A stretch of DNA of 42,782 bases from Prevotella sp. UBA2725. GTDB lineage: Bacteria > Bacteroidota > Bacteroidia > Bacteroidales > Bacteroidaceae. A model generated the notes under the pieces. It saw only the letters and a list, made by a program, of their open reading frames with translations. It made no database searches and was not told the DNA's origin. Each line of letters begins with the position of its first letter. Positions within the stretch are counted from its first letter, which is position 1. The translations under genes were made by a program, and so were the position numbers. The stretch is from contig DEKJ01000015.1 in the NCBI GenBank assembly GCA_002353825.1, forward strand, positions 1 through 42,782, read 5' to 3'. Shown one piece after another: positions 16,566 to 23,964 of the stretch.

Positions 16566-17399
16566 ATGAAGATAGCAATAGGTATTGATGTAGGTATCTC
16601 TACGACGAAGATTGTGGGAATACGCGATGGAATGGTTGTGTCACCCTTGTGGATCAAGGCAACTGATCCCGTAACCTCATTGTATGGTGCTTTCGGAAAG
16701 TTCCTGCACGACAATCTGATCAACCTCCAGGATGTAGAGCGCGTCATGCTTACGGGTGTTGGAGCTGCCTACATCAACAGTCCTATCTATGGCCTACCCA
16801 CTGAGAAAACGGAGGAATTCATTGCTGATGGCCTTGGGGCTCAGTTTGAGTCGAAGCTTGATCGCATGATTGTCGTATCGATGGGTACAGGTACCTCGCT
16901 TGTTTCGTATGAGAAAGGAAAAATCAAGCATATTGGAGGTATCGGTATCGGTGGTGGTACTCTCAACGGTCTCAGCAGATTGCTGTTGAAGACAGACGAC
17001 ATCAAGCAGATCTCGCAAATGGCACTTGGGGGTGATACAGCTCATATCAATCTGCTTATCAAAGATATTTCTGCTGAACCTTTGCCTGGTCTTCCGATGA
17101 ATGCTACGGCCAGTCTCTTCGCTAACGCACAAGGCAATGCGAGTCGGGAGGATATTGCCAAGGGTATTATCTGTATGGTGCTGCAGGCTATCGGCTCGTC
17201 AGCAATCCTGAGTTCGCTTAACAGTGGCATCCGCGACTTTGTGCTGATAGGCAACCTCTCACGACTGCCCCAGTGTGCAGAACTCTATCCGAAGTTAGAA
17301 GAGATATATAATGTGCGTTTCATCATTCCGCGCGACAGTGAGTTCTGTACGGCCATCGGAGCAGCGCTGAGCTATGTCAATAGAAAAGATAAGAAATGA
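16566..17399 (+). CDS. coaW: Type II pantothenate kinase
   Basis: 277 residues of the ASKHA fold. It resembles the type II (eukaryote/Staphylococcus-like) kinases rather than CoaA or CoaX. The phosphate-binding GIDVGISTTKIV opens the protein, GTGTSLVSYE is the second nucleotide loop, and GIGIGGGTLNGLSRLLL is the hallmark motif. It would phosphorylate pantothenate, the committed step to CoA, and make the substrate for CoaB. The start is 5 nt after the coaBC stop; the end overlaps the next start by 4 nt. Confidence 0.88.
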   Translation: MKIAIGIDVGISTTKIVGIRDGMVVSPLWIKATDPVTSLYGAFGKFLHDNLINLQDVERVMLTGVGAAYINSPIYGLPTEKTEEFIADGLGAQFESKLDRMIVVSMGTGTSLVSYEKGKIKHIGGIGIGGGTLNGLSRLLLKTDDIKQISQMALGGDTAHINLLIKDISAEPLPGLPMNATASLFANAQGNASREDIAKGIICMVLQAIGSSAILSSLNSGIRDFVLIGNLSRLPQCAELYPKLEEIYNVRFIIPRDSEFCTAIGAALSYVNRKDKK

Positions 17400-18163
17400 A
17401 TATCGTTTTAATCGGTGCCGGTAACCTTGCAACGAACTTAGGCAAAGCACTCAAATATGCTGGCCATTCTATTGAGCAGGTTTACAGTCATACGATGGCT
17501 TCGGCAGAACAATTGGCATCCATTCTTGGATGTTCTGCCACCAATGACTTACAGCAGTTGTTTGAGGTTGAGGTTTACATCATTTCGATCAAGGATGCTG
17601 TGCTCCAAAGTGTTGTTTCTACAGCGTGTAAGCAACATCCCAATGCCGTCTTCCTTCATACTGCTGGTTCCATGCCGATGGAGATTTTCAAAGGCGAGGC
17701 ACAGCATTATGGCGTGCTCTATCCCATGCAGACCTTCTCGAAGGCGCGGGAGGTCGACTTCAGTATCATTCCTACGTTTATCGAGTGGAATGATGAGCAG
17801 GCGCGCCAAACTATTTGTTCCTTGGCAGAGAGCGTGAGCAATCGTGTCTATCCGTTATCGAGTGCAGACCGGAAATATCTTCATCTCTCTGCAGTGTGGG
17901 CTTGTAACTTTGCCAATCATTGTTATGACGTTGCTTCAGTGTTGTTGAAGGCTCACCATCTACCTTTCGACGTGATGTTACCTCTTATTGATGAGACAGC
18001 ACGTAAGGTGCATGAACTCTCTCCTCGTGAAGCACAGACAGGGCCCGCCGTGCGTTATGATGAGAATGTGATCCATGCGCAAGCTGAATTGCTAAAGAAT
18101 AATCCTAACTTGCAAGAACTTTATCTGCAATTGTCAAAAAGCATACATGAAATAAGAAAATAA
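17396..18163 (+). CDS. Rossmann-like and DUF2520 protein, candidate ketopantoate reductase (PanG-like)
   Basis: 255 residues. An N-terminal Rossmann domain (IGAGNLATNLGKAL, residues 5-18) binds NAD(P). The helical C-terminal domain (DUF2520; LSSADRKYLHLSAVWACNFANH) is of the 6-phosphogluconate/ketopantoate reductase type. A Lys and an Asn there resemble the catalytic pair of that superfamily. No panE is seen in this pan/coa cluster, and PanG-type reductases have been reported as alternatives, so I infer that this gene converts ketopantoate to pantoate. A role in another reduction remains possible. It is translationally coupled (ATGA) to coaW. Confidence 0.75.
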   Translation: MNIVLIGAGNLATNLGKALKYAGHSIEQVYSHTMASAEQLASILGCSATNDLQQLFEVEVYIISIKDAVLQSVVSTACKQHPNAVFLHTAGSMPMEIFKGEAQHYGVLYPMQTFSKAREVDFSIIPTFIEWNDEQARQTICSLAESVSNRVYPLSSADRKYLHLSAVWACNFANHCYDVASVLLKAHHLPFDVMLPLIDETARKVHELSPREAQTGPAVRYDENVIHAQAELLKNNPNLQELYLQLSKSIHEIRK

Positions 18164-18648
18164 TGATGAACCGTACAACAAAACTTCTCTTTATCTGTCT
18201 TGGTAATATCTGTCGTTCTCCGGCTGCCAACGCCATTATGCAAAAGTATGTGGATGAGGCGGGACTGTCGGATAAGTTCGAAATTGACTCTGCAGGAATA
18301 GGTCCTTGGCATGTAGGACAATTACCCGACAAGCGGATGCGGGAGCATGGTGCACGTCGTGGCTACCGTATTGACCATATCGCACGGCAGTTTGATGCCA
18401 CCAAGGATTTTGATCGCTTCGATTATATCGTAGTGATGGATGAAGACAACTATCGGAACATCACGCGTCAGGCACGCAACGACGATGACCGGAAGAAAGT
18501 GATCCGGATGGCTGATTATTTCATCAAGTGGAAAGGTCGTACGAGTGTTCCCGATCCTTATTATGGAGATGGAGAGGACTTTGAGCTCGCTCTCGATCTT
18601 ATTGAAGACGGGTGCAAAGGGCTTTTAGCTCGTCTAAATAATCATTGA
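18163..18648 (+). CDS. Low-molecular-weight protein tyrosine phosphatase
   Basis: 161 residues. The P-loop CLGNICRS (Cys12 to Arg18, CX5R) holds the nucleophile, and Asp131 in VPDPYYG is the general acid. Such enzymes remove phosphate from tyrosine; in many bacteria they balance a tyrosine kinase of capsule or polysaccharide export. No kinase is nearby. The start overlaps the previous stop by 1 nt (TAATG); a second ATG follows at once. The last 50 nt overlap the 3' end of the convergent ThiE-like gene. Confidence 0.92.
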   Translation: MMNRTTKLLFICLGNICRSPAANAIMQKYVDEAGLSDKFEIDSAGIGPWHVGQLPDKRMREHGARRGYRIDHIARQFDATKDFDRFDYIVVMDEDNYRNITRQARNDDDRKKVIRMADYFIKWKGRTSVPDPYYGDGEDFELALDLIEDGCKGLLARLNNH

Positions 18649-19195
18649 AGCAGGGCTGTTCAGCATGCTTCCAAACATCTCCAAGCATCGCTGCGCCACC
18701 GAACCCTATGGTTGCAACTTCCTTAAGACGATCAATCGACACACCGCCCAATGCAAACACACGCTCATTAATAAAACCTTGCTCATGAGCTTCATGAAGT
18801 TGTTCATAGCTAAAGGCAGCATGATAGCCTTCCTTGGAGATACTGTCAAAGATTGGACTGAGGAAGGCATAGTCAAGATGGTCCATATCTTTTAGTTCAT
18901 CTATAGAATGAAGCGATCGGGAAACGGAACCTTTGAAATCAGCAGGAAGTATGGGGTTGCGACGGTTCAGATGGACACCTTTGAGTGCGTAGGGCTTGGC
19001 AAATTCGAAATGGTCATGTAGTACGAGTTGTGACCTCCAGCGTTGGGGAATTTTCTGTATTAGACTTTCCAAGGAGGAGGCATCGGTTCCTGGCTTGCGC
19101 AGATGAACTGCCCATACACCATGTTCAAGAAGTTGTACAATGATGTTGGCTTCTTTTTCGATGTATTCAGGAGGTGTGATGACAATGATTCTCAT
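18599..19195 (-). CDS. ThiE/TenI-like protein
   Basis: 198 residues of the thiamine phosphate synthase/TenI barrel family. PPEYIEKEANIIVQLLEHG, WAVHLRKPG, LVLHDHFEFA, GVHLNRRNP, LSPIFDSISKEGY and FALGGVSIDR are visible. It differs from the true thiE next door, which lies under the riboswitch. TenI proteins in other bacteria isomerise the thiazole tautomer; a second thiamine phosphate synthase is the alternative. It is divergent from the thi operon, with its own TAACTTTG box (19237-19230), so the riboswitch does not control it. It overlaps the phosphatase gene tail to tail by 50 nt. Confidence 0.8.
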   Translation of the reverse strand: MRIIVITPPEYIEKEANIIVQLLEHGVWAVHLRKPGTDASSLESLIQKIPQRWRSQLVLHDHFEFAKPYALKGVHLNRRNPILPADFKGSVSRSLHSIDELKDMDHLDYAFLSPIFDSISKEGYHAAFSYEQLHEAHEQGFINERVFALGGVSIDRLKEVATIGFGGAAMLGDVWKHAEQPCFNDYLDELKALCTRLQ

Positions 19196-19229
19196 ATATA
19201 TAATAAGGTGAATGTTGTTTTTGTAAAGA

Positions 19230-19237
19230 CAAAGTTA
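19230..19237 (-). promoter_or_regulatory. -7 box of the ThiE/TenI-like gene
   Basis: TAACTTTG on the minus strand, 35 nt upstream of the start codon. No clear -33 element is visible. Confidence 0.5.
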
Positions 19238-19255
19238 CAATTTTATGCGATAAAG

Positions 19256-19287
19256 TTTGCTTGTTTGACTAAAAAAGTATACTTTTG
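19256..19287 (+). promoter_or_regulatory. Promoter of the thiamine operon
   Basis: TTTG at 19256-19259 and TACTTTTG at 19280-19287 with a 20-bp spacer. Transcription would start near 19293, just ahead of the TPP aptamer. Confidence 0.8.
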
Positions 19288-19311
19288 CAATCGATAAACT
19301 TCGGAAGGAAC

Positions 19312-19396
19312 CGAAATGAGGGGTGCGGCTCTTATGAGTCAGCTGAGATTATACCCGTATGACCTGATGCAGGTAATGCTGCCGTAGGAATTGCGA
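19312..19396 (+). ncRNA. TPP riboswitch (THI element)
   Basis: The conserved THI-box parts appear in order: GGGGTGC (19320-19326), GCTGAGA (19342-19348), ACCCGT (19353-19358), CCTGAT (19363-19368) and GGTAATGC (19372-19379), closing with GTAGGAA. This is the thiamine pyrophosphate aptamer, placed between the promoter and an intrinsic terminator, so it should switch off the thiE-thiC-thi4-thiD operon when TPP is plentiful. Confidence 0.95.
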
Positions 19397-19423
19397 ATAT
19401 ATCGCGTTTATCGTGAAGATGCC

Positions 19424-19458
19424 TCTCTTAAGTGCTTGTCATTTAAGAGACTTTTTTG
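19424..19458 (+). terminator. Riboswitch-controlled terminator
   Basis: TCTCTTAA (19424-19431) pairs with TTAAGAGA (19443-19450), followed by CTTTTTTG. It lies 28 nt after the TPP aptamer and 63 nt before thiE. A small GCGA/TCGC hairpin at about 19393-19405 lies between them and may join the switch. Confidence 0.85.
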
Positions 19459-19520
19459 TCTTAGCCTGTCACCGTTCATTCGAGTCTCCCTTCGAGACTG
19501 TATTCTGAGAACAAATAAAA

Positions 19521-20138
19521 ATGAACGTACAATTTATCTCTAACCATACCGAGCTATACAGTACGCTTGAAGGCATAAGTCTGGCACTGCGTGGTGGCTG
19601 TCGTTGGATACAACTGCGGATGAAGGATGCTGATGATGAGACTTTTCTCTCTACGGCAAAGGAGGCGCGTTGCCTCTGCCGTAGTTACGGAGCAAAACTG
19701 ATCCTCGATGACCGTGTAAGACTTGTGGAAGCAGCCTGTGCCGATGGCGTACACCTTGGGCACCTCGATATGCCAATTGATGAGGCTCGACAAATATTGG
19801 GACCTAATCGAATCATTGGAGGGACAGCTAACACCTTTGAGGATATCCGGCGTGTTGCAAGTCAAGGGGCAGACTACATAGGCTGTGGGCCGCTGCGGTT
19901 CACGACGACGAAAAAGAACCTTGCTCCCCTGCTCGGCTTTGACGGCTACCGTAGACTTCTTAATGCTATGCATAATGAAAATATCCACTTACCATTGGTG
20001 GCTATCGGTGGTGTCACCGCGGAGGATCTTCCGTTATTGCAGCAGCTAGGCGTGGATGGTATCGCTGTAAGCGGGTATGTGCTCAATGCACCGGACCCGG
20101 AGAATGCAATGAAAACACTTATTACCTATGGAGAATAA
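19521..20138 (+). CDS. thiE: Thiamine phosphate synthase
   Basis: 205 residues. ThiE joins HMP diphosphate and thiazole phosphate to thiamine phosphate. WIQLRMK, LILDDRVRLVEAACADGVHLGH, IGGTANT, GADYIGCGP and VAIGGV (phosphate-binding loops) are all in the expected order. It is the first gene after the TPP riboswitch, and its 3' end overlaps thiC by 11 nt. Confidence 0.94.
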   Translation: MNVQFISNHTELYSTLEGISLALRGGCRWIQLRMKDADDETFLSTAKEARCLCRSYGAKLILDDRVRLVEAACADGVHLGHLDMPIDEARQILGPNRIIGGTANTFEDIRRVASQGADYIGCGPLRFTTTKKNLAPLLGFDGYRRLLNAMHNENIHLPLVAIGGVTAEDLPLLQQLGVDGIAVSGYVLNAPDPENAMKTLITYGE

Positions 20139-21708
20139 TATAAAAATCACTTATCCTAAGTCGGAGAAAGTCTATTTGAAAGGACAAATTTTCCCCGATC
20201 TTCGTGTCGGTATGCGTCGTATCCATCTGACACCCACTGTGACTATTGAGAATGGAAAGCGGATAGAAAAGCCGAATGCAGATGTTATCGTCTATGATAC
20301 GTCGGGACCTTATAGCGACCCAGCTGTTGACATCGATCTGCGTCGTGGCTTGCCCCGTCTTCGTGCTCCTTGGATTACACGGAGAGGCAAGGGTACCCAA
20401 CTCTATTGGGCCAAACAAGGGGTCATCACGGAGGAGATGGAATATGTGGCTATCCGCGAGAACATGAACTGTAAGGAGTTAGGAATCAAGACCTATATTA
20501 CGCCAGAGTTTGTACGACAGAAAGTAGCAGAAGGTCGTGCCGTGATTCCTGCTAATATCCATCATCCGGAGAGTGAGCCGATGATCATTGGCACAGACTT
20601 CCTCGTAAAGATCAATACGAATATTGGAAACTCAGCAGTCTCTTCAGGTATCGAGGAGGAGGTACAGAAAGCAGTGTGGAGCTTTAAATGGGGTGGTGAC
20701 ACGCTCATGGATCTTTCAACAGGCAACGACATCACGAAGACGCGTGAGTGGATTCTACGCAATAGCCCCGTACCTGTGGGCACTGTACCCATGTATCAGG
20801 CGTTTGAGAAAGCAGGTGGTAAGATTGAGAATCTTACATGGGAGCTCTTCCGCGATACGCTCATCGAACAGGCAGAGCAAGGTGTCGACTATTTCACGAT
20901 TCATTGTGGCATCCGCCTTCAGAATGTACATCTCTCTCTGGGACGTCTCACGGGAATGGTGAGCCGTGGTGGAAGCATCATTGCCAAATGGTGTACGATG
21001 CATCAACAGGAGAGCTTCCTTTATACTCACTTCGATGATATCTGCGATATCTGCAGTAAATATGATGTGGCTATCTCCTTGGGTGATGGCTTGCGTCCGG
21101 GTTCTATCCATGATGCCAACGATGCAGCACAGTTTGCAGAGCTCGACACCATGGGCCAGCTCGTAGGGCGTGCACATGCCAAGGACGTACAAGCTTTCAT
21201 TGAAGGTCCAGGACACGTGCCAATGCAGAAGATCCGTGAGAACATGGACCGGCAGATAGAGAAATGCAATGGTGCTCCATTCTATACCCTCGGTCCACTC
21301 GTCACAGATATTGCTCCGGGCTACGACCATATCACAAGTGCTATCGGTGCAGCGATGATCGGTTGGTATGGCACGGCAATGCTCTGCTACGTCACCCCGA
21401 AAGAGCATCTCTCGCTCCCTGACAGTGAGGATGTGCGTACAGGCGTTATCACGTACAAGATAGCTGCTCATGCTGCTGACCTGGCGAAAGGTCATCCGGG
21501 GGCTATGGTGCGCGACGATGCACTGTCGAAGGCACGTTATGAGTTCCGGTGGAACGATCAGTTCAACCTCTCGCTAGACCCAGAGCGAGCACGCGAGTAC
21601 TATCTCGCAGGCAACCCGCAGGAAGGTCGCTACTGTTCCATGTGTGGTCCTAACTTCTGTGCAGCTCGTATCTCTCATACACTGGGATCGTGCGAAGAAG
21701 ACAAATAA
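20128..21708 (+). CDS. thiC: HMP-P synthase
   Basis: 526 residues. ThiC is a radical SAM enzyme that rearranges aminoimidazole ribotide to HMP phosphate. The cluster motif CX2CX4C is C-terminal as in the family (Cys503, Cys506, Cys511 in CSMCGPNFC). GGDTLMDLSTGNDI, PVPVGTVPMYQA, YFTIHCGI, SRGGS, EGPGHVP and LGPLVTDIAPGYDHI are classic motifs. It is shorter than the E. coli enzyme mainly at the N-terminus, as in many anaerobes. The ATG lies inside the end of thiE. Confidence 0.96.
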   Translation: MENNIKITYPKSEKVYLKGQIFPDLRVGMRRIHLTPTVTIENGKRIEKPNADVIVYDTSGPYSDPAVDIDLRRGLPRLRAPWITRRGKGTQLYWAKQGVITEEMEYVAIRENMNCKELGIKTYITPEFVRQKVAEGRAVIPANIHHPESEPMIIGTDFLVKINTNIGNSAVSSGIEEEVQKAVWSFKWGGDTLMDLSTGNDITKTREWILRNSPVPVGTVPMYQAFEKAGGKIENLTWELFRDTLIEQAEQGVDYFTIHCGIRLQNVHLSLGRLTGMVSRGGSIIAKWCTMHQQESFLYTHFDDICDICSKYDVAISLGDGLRPGSIHDANDAAQFAELDTMGQLVGRAHAKDVQAFIEGPGHVPMQKIRENMDRQIEKCNGAPFYTLGPLVTDIAPGYDHITSAIGAAMIGWYGTAMLCYVTPKEHLSLPDSEDVRTGVITYKIAAHAADLAKGHPGAMVRDDALSKARYEFRWNDQFNLSLDPERAREYYLAGNPQEGRYCSMCGPNFCAARISHTLGSCEEDK

Positions 21709-21737
21709 ATCTTTTAACCAATAACATATAAAAAACA

Positions 21738-22511
21738 ATGATTGAGACACAAGTAACACAAGGTATTGTCAAGACCTATTTTGACAAACTGGAAAAGAAT
21801 TTGAACCTCGATGTGGCTATCGTCGGTGGTGGTCCTTCAGGTATTGTGGCTGCCTACTATCTGGCTAAAGCTGGTCTGAAAGTGGCACTCTTCGACCGCA
21901 AGCTCTCTCCCGGAGGTGGCATGTGGGGTGGCGCCATGATGTTCAATCAGCTTGTCATCCAGGAGCAAGCCATGGATATCGTCCGCGAGATGGAGATCAA
22001 CTATCAGCCGTTTGAGGACGGGCTCTATACCATTGACTCTGTAGAAAGCACCTCTTCCCTACTCTATCATGCTGTGCACGAAGGTGCCACGATCTTCAAC
22101 TGTTATTCCGTGGAAGACGTTGTCTTCAAGAACAACCGCGTCAGTGGTGTCGTTGTCAACTGGACTCCGGTGCTGCGTGAGGGTATGCATGTCGACCCCA
22201 TCAATATCATGGCTAAATGGGTCATTGATGGAACGGGTCACGACAGTGAGGTCAGTAAGACGGTAGCCCGTAAGAACGGCGTGACACTGAACACAGAGAC
22301 CGGTGGTGTCATTGGTGAGCGTTCTCTCGATGTCATTGAGGGTGAGCGTCAGGTTGTGGAAGGCACGAAGGAGATCTATCCGGGCCTGTGGGTCTGTGGT
22401 ATGGCATCCAGCGCTGTCAGTGGTACGCCGCGTATGGGACCAATCTTCGGTGGCATGCTTCTCTCGGGTAAGAAAGTGGCAGAAAGCATCATCGCTAAGA
22501 TGAAGAAATAA
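21738..22511 (+). CDS. thi4: Thi4-type thiazole synthase (sulfide-dependent class)
   Basis: 257 residues. Thi4 makes the thiazole half of thiamine from NAD and glycine. The Rossmann motif VAIVGGGPSGIVAAYYLAKAG, SPGGGMWGG, VIDGTGHDSE and the C-terminal GMASSAVSGTPRMGPIFGGM are typical. The segment around GHD holds no cysteine, whereas yeast and plant Thi4 sacrifice a cysteine there. It should therefore use external sulfide and turn over repeatedly, like archaeal and several anaerobe enzymes. It replaces the ThiG/ThiH/ThiS set in this operon. It is spaced 29 nt after thiC. Confidence 0.92.
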   Translation: MIETQVTQGIVKTYFDKLEKNLNLDVAIVGGGPSGIVAAYYLAKAGLKVALFDRKLSPGGGMWGGAMMFNQLVIQEQAMDIVREMEINYQPFEDGLYTIDSVESTSSLLYHAVHEGATIFNCYSVEDVVFKNNRVSGVVVNWTPVLREGMHVDPINIMAKWVIDGTGHDSEVSKTVARKNGVTLNTETGGVIGERSLDVIEGERQVVEGTKEIYPGLWVCGMASSAVSGTPRMGPIFGGMLLSGKKVAESIIAKMKK

Positions 22512-22547
22512 GTTTGATGAGAAGAATGTTGAATCAATGTTGAGGCT

Positions 22548-23423
22548 ATGGTTGAGACTATGTTGAAACATTGCATTCCAGTGCTTACGATCGCAGGCTC
22601 AGATAGCGATGGCGGAGCAGGCATCGAGGCTGATATCAAGACGATAGAAGCTCTTGGAGGCTATGCTTCTGCTGCTATCACTGCGGTGACAGCACAAAAC
22701 ACGTTGGGAGTGGCGGCTGTGGAAGCTGTCACTCCTTCCTTGGTATCTCGACAGATAGAGGCCGTAATGACAGATATAGAGCCGAAAGCTGTCAAAATTG
22801 GCATGACTTGTCAGGCGGCTGTTGTCAGTGCCATTGCAGATAGTCTCCGTCAATACTGCAGGGTGCCAATCGTATTGGATCCCGTAATGGTTTCGACTTC
22901 AGGTGCGAAACTATTGAACGATGATGCTGTCAGTGTCATGATCTCCAAGCTCATCCCGATGGCGACACTACTTACCCCAAATATCCCAGAGGCAGAGCGA
23001 TTGTCAGGGATAACGTGTCATAAAGATGCAGACTATGCAGAAATGGCACAGAGCATTCTCAATATGGGATGCCACGCTGTGCTTATCAAAGGTGGCCATG
23101 CGTTGAAAGAGAATAACGCAATAGATCGACTATATATTAAGGTTGACAAGGATAAAACAGAAACTCATATATATAGCCATTCAAGAGTAGAAACTAACAA
23201 TACGCATGGCACGGGCTGTACCCTTTCCTCGGCCATCGCATTCTATCTTGCTTGTGGTTTACCCTTAACGGATGCTGTAGACCAAGGCATCAGTTATCTT
23301 CATGATGCCCTCCTCCATGCCAAGGATATCCAGTTCGGCCATGGGCATGGACCCGTCAACCACACGTTCAACCCAAAGGTATTGATTGCAGGGTGCGGCC
23401 CCTGTGGCCGCCCGCACCCGTAA
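22548..23423 (+). CDS. thiD: Hydroxymethylpyrimidine (phosphate) kinase with a repeat-derived tail
   Basis: 291 residues from the first ATG (287 from the ATG at 22560). ThiD phosphorylates HMP and HMP phosphate. IAGSDSDGGAGIEADIKT, AVTAQNT, DPVMVSTSGAKLL and the anion-hole motif NNTHGTGCTLSSA (Cys in GTGC) are present. The fold ends at about HGHGPVNHTFNPK. The last 11 residues (AGCGPCGRPHP) are encoded by a GC-rich palindrome, so the natural C-terminus seems to have been replaced by a repeat insertion. The enzyme core is intact. It is the last gene of the thi operon. Confidence 0.92.
   Translation: MVETMLKHCIPVLTIAGSDSDGGAGIEADIKTIEALGGYASAAITAVTAQNTLGVAAVEAVTPSLVSRQIEAVMTDIEPKAVKIGMTCQAAVVSAIADSLRQYCRVPIVLDPVMVSTSGAKLLNDDAVSVMISKLIPMATLLTPNIPEAERLSGITCHKDADYAEMAQSILNMGCHAVLIKGGHALKENNAIDRLYIKVDKDKTETHIYSHSRVETNNTHGTGCTLSSAIAFYLACGLPLTDAVDQGISYLHDALLHAKDIQFGHGHGPVNHTFNPKVLIAGCGPCGRPHP
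23391..23419. repeat. GC-rich palindrome inside the thiD 3' end
   Basis: GGGTGCG (23391-23397) pairs with CGCACCC (23413-23419); the inner GGCC...GGCC arms also pair. It shares the core GTGGCCGCC with the palindromes near 11.5 kb and 14.4 kb. The thiD TAA comes 1 nt later. Confidence 0.75.
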
Positions 23424-23436
23424 AGAGTAATGACAA

Positions 23437-23466
23437 AAAAGGCAGACGATGATTCGTCTGCCTTTT
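23437..23466. terminator. Bidirectional terminator between thiD and ssrA
   Basis: A 13-bp perfect stem, AAAAGGCAGACGA with TCGTCTGCCTTTT, with the loop TGAT. T-rich on both strands, it can end the thi operon (plus) and the tmRNA transcript (minus), whose genes converge here. Confidence 0.9.
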
Positions 23467-23475
23467 CAAAAATTG

Positions 23476-23874
23476 TGGACCTGCGGGGAGTCGAACCCCG
23501 GTCCGAACAAGGAAGCCATACGCTTTCTACACGCTTATTCCAGCCTTCATTTTCGTACGACAGCAAGACCTGGACCACCAACTGCCGTCTTATCCCCTAA
23601 AGCTTTTCATCAAGAATGTGGGGCCATCCTTGACTATTTCCGAAGAAGTCTGCACCGCTGAATCTTTGGATTCGGAAAAAGATCCTCGGAGCGATGTCTC
23701 GTCCCCGCGCCTGGCGCAGGGATTAAGCCAGTAATCTACTGTACTTCAATTAGGCAGCGAGAGCGTAGTTGTTTTCGCCAATTAAATTTGTGTTCACTCA
23801 GATTATGGAGCTAGCCAACGAGGCTCCGCGTGCTTACATACGATTTCGTCTTGCCGTCAAATCCATACAAGCCC
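23476..23874 (-). ncRNA. ssrA: Transfer-messenger RNA (tmRNA)
   Basis: About 399 nt. The tRNA-like ends pair: GGGCTTG at the 5' end (23874-23868) with CAGGTCC at the 3' end (23483-23477), with a T-arm containing GGTTCGACT. The tag frame at 23779-23750 reads GENNYALAA followed by a TAA stop; such tags are known from Bacteroidales. It rescues stalled ribosomes. The 3' CCA is not encoded. The 5' side has the typical GGATTTGACGG segment. A promoter and a leader hairpin lie upstream, and the terminator at 23437-23466 lies downstream. Confidence 0.95.
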
Positions 23875-23889
23875 AATATCGATGTAAAT

Positions 23890-23909
23890 GGCCGACCGCT
23901 GTCGGCCAA
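23890..23909 (-). promoter_or_regulatory. Leader hairpin of pre-tmRNA
   Basis: TGGCCGAC pairs with GTCGGCCA (8 bp, 4-nt loop) between the predicted transcript start near 23912 and the mature tmRNA 5' end at 23874. It would be removed when the precursor is processed. Confidence 0.6.
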
Positions 23910-23917
23910 TATTTTTG

Positions 23918-23949
23918 CAAAGTTAAGCACTGTTTTTGATACTACCAAA
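23918..23949 (-). promoter_or_regulatory. Promoter of ssrA
   Basis: On the minus strand, TTTG (23949-23946) and TAACTTTG (23925-23918) are 20 bp apart. It lies just after the rpoD stop codon, so ssrA need not depend on the rpoD transcript. A 7-bp stem TTGGATA/TATCCAA at 23955-23972 overlaps the rpoD stop and could be a weak terminator. Confidence 0.8.
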
Positions 23950-23964
23950 TATTTTTGGATATTT

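Noticed and set aside
20755..21495. 246-codon open frame antisense to thiC
   Set aside because: Shadow of the strongly conserved thiC frame, with no start signals or family.
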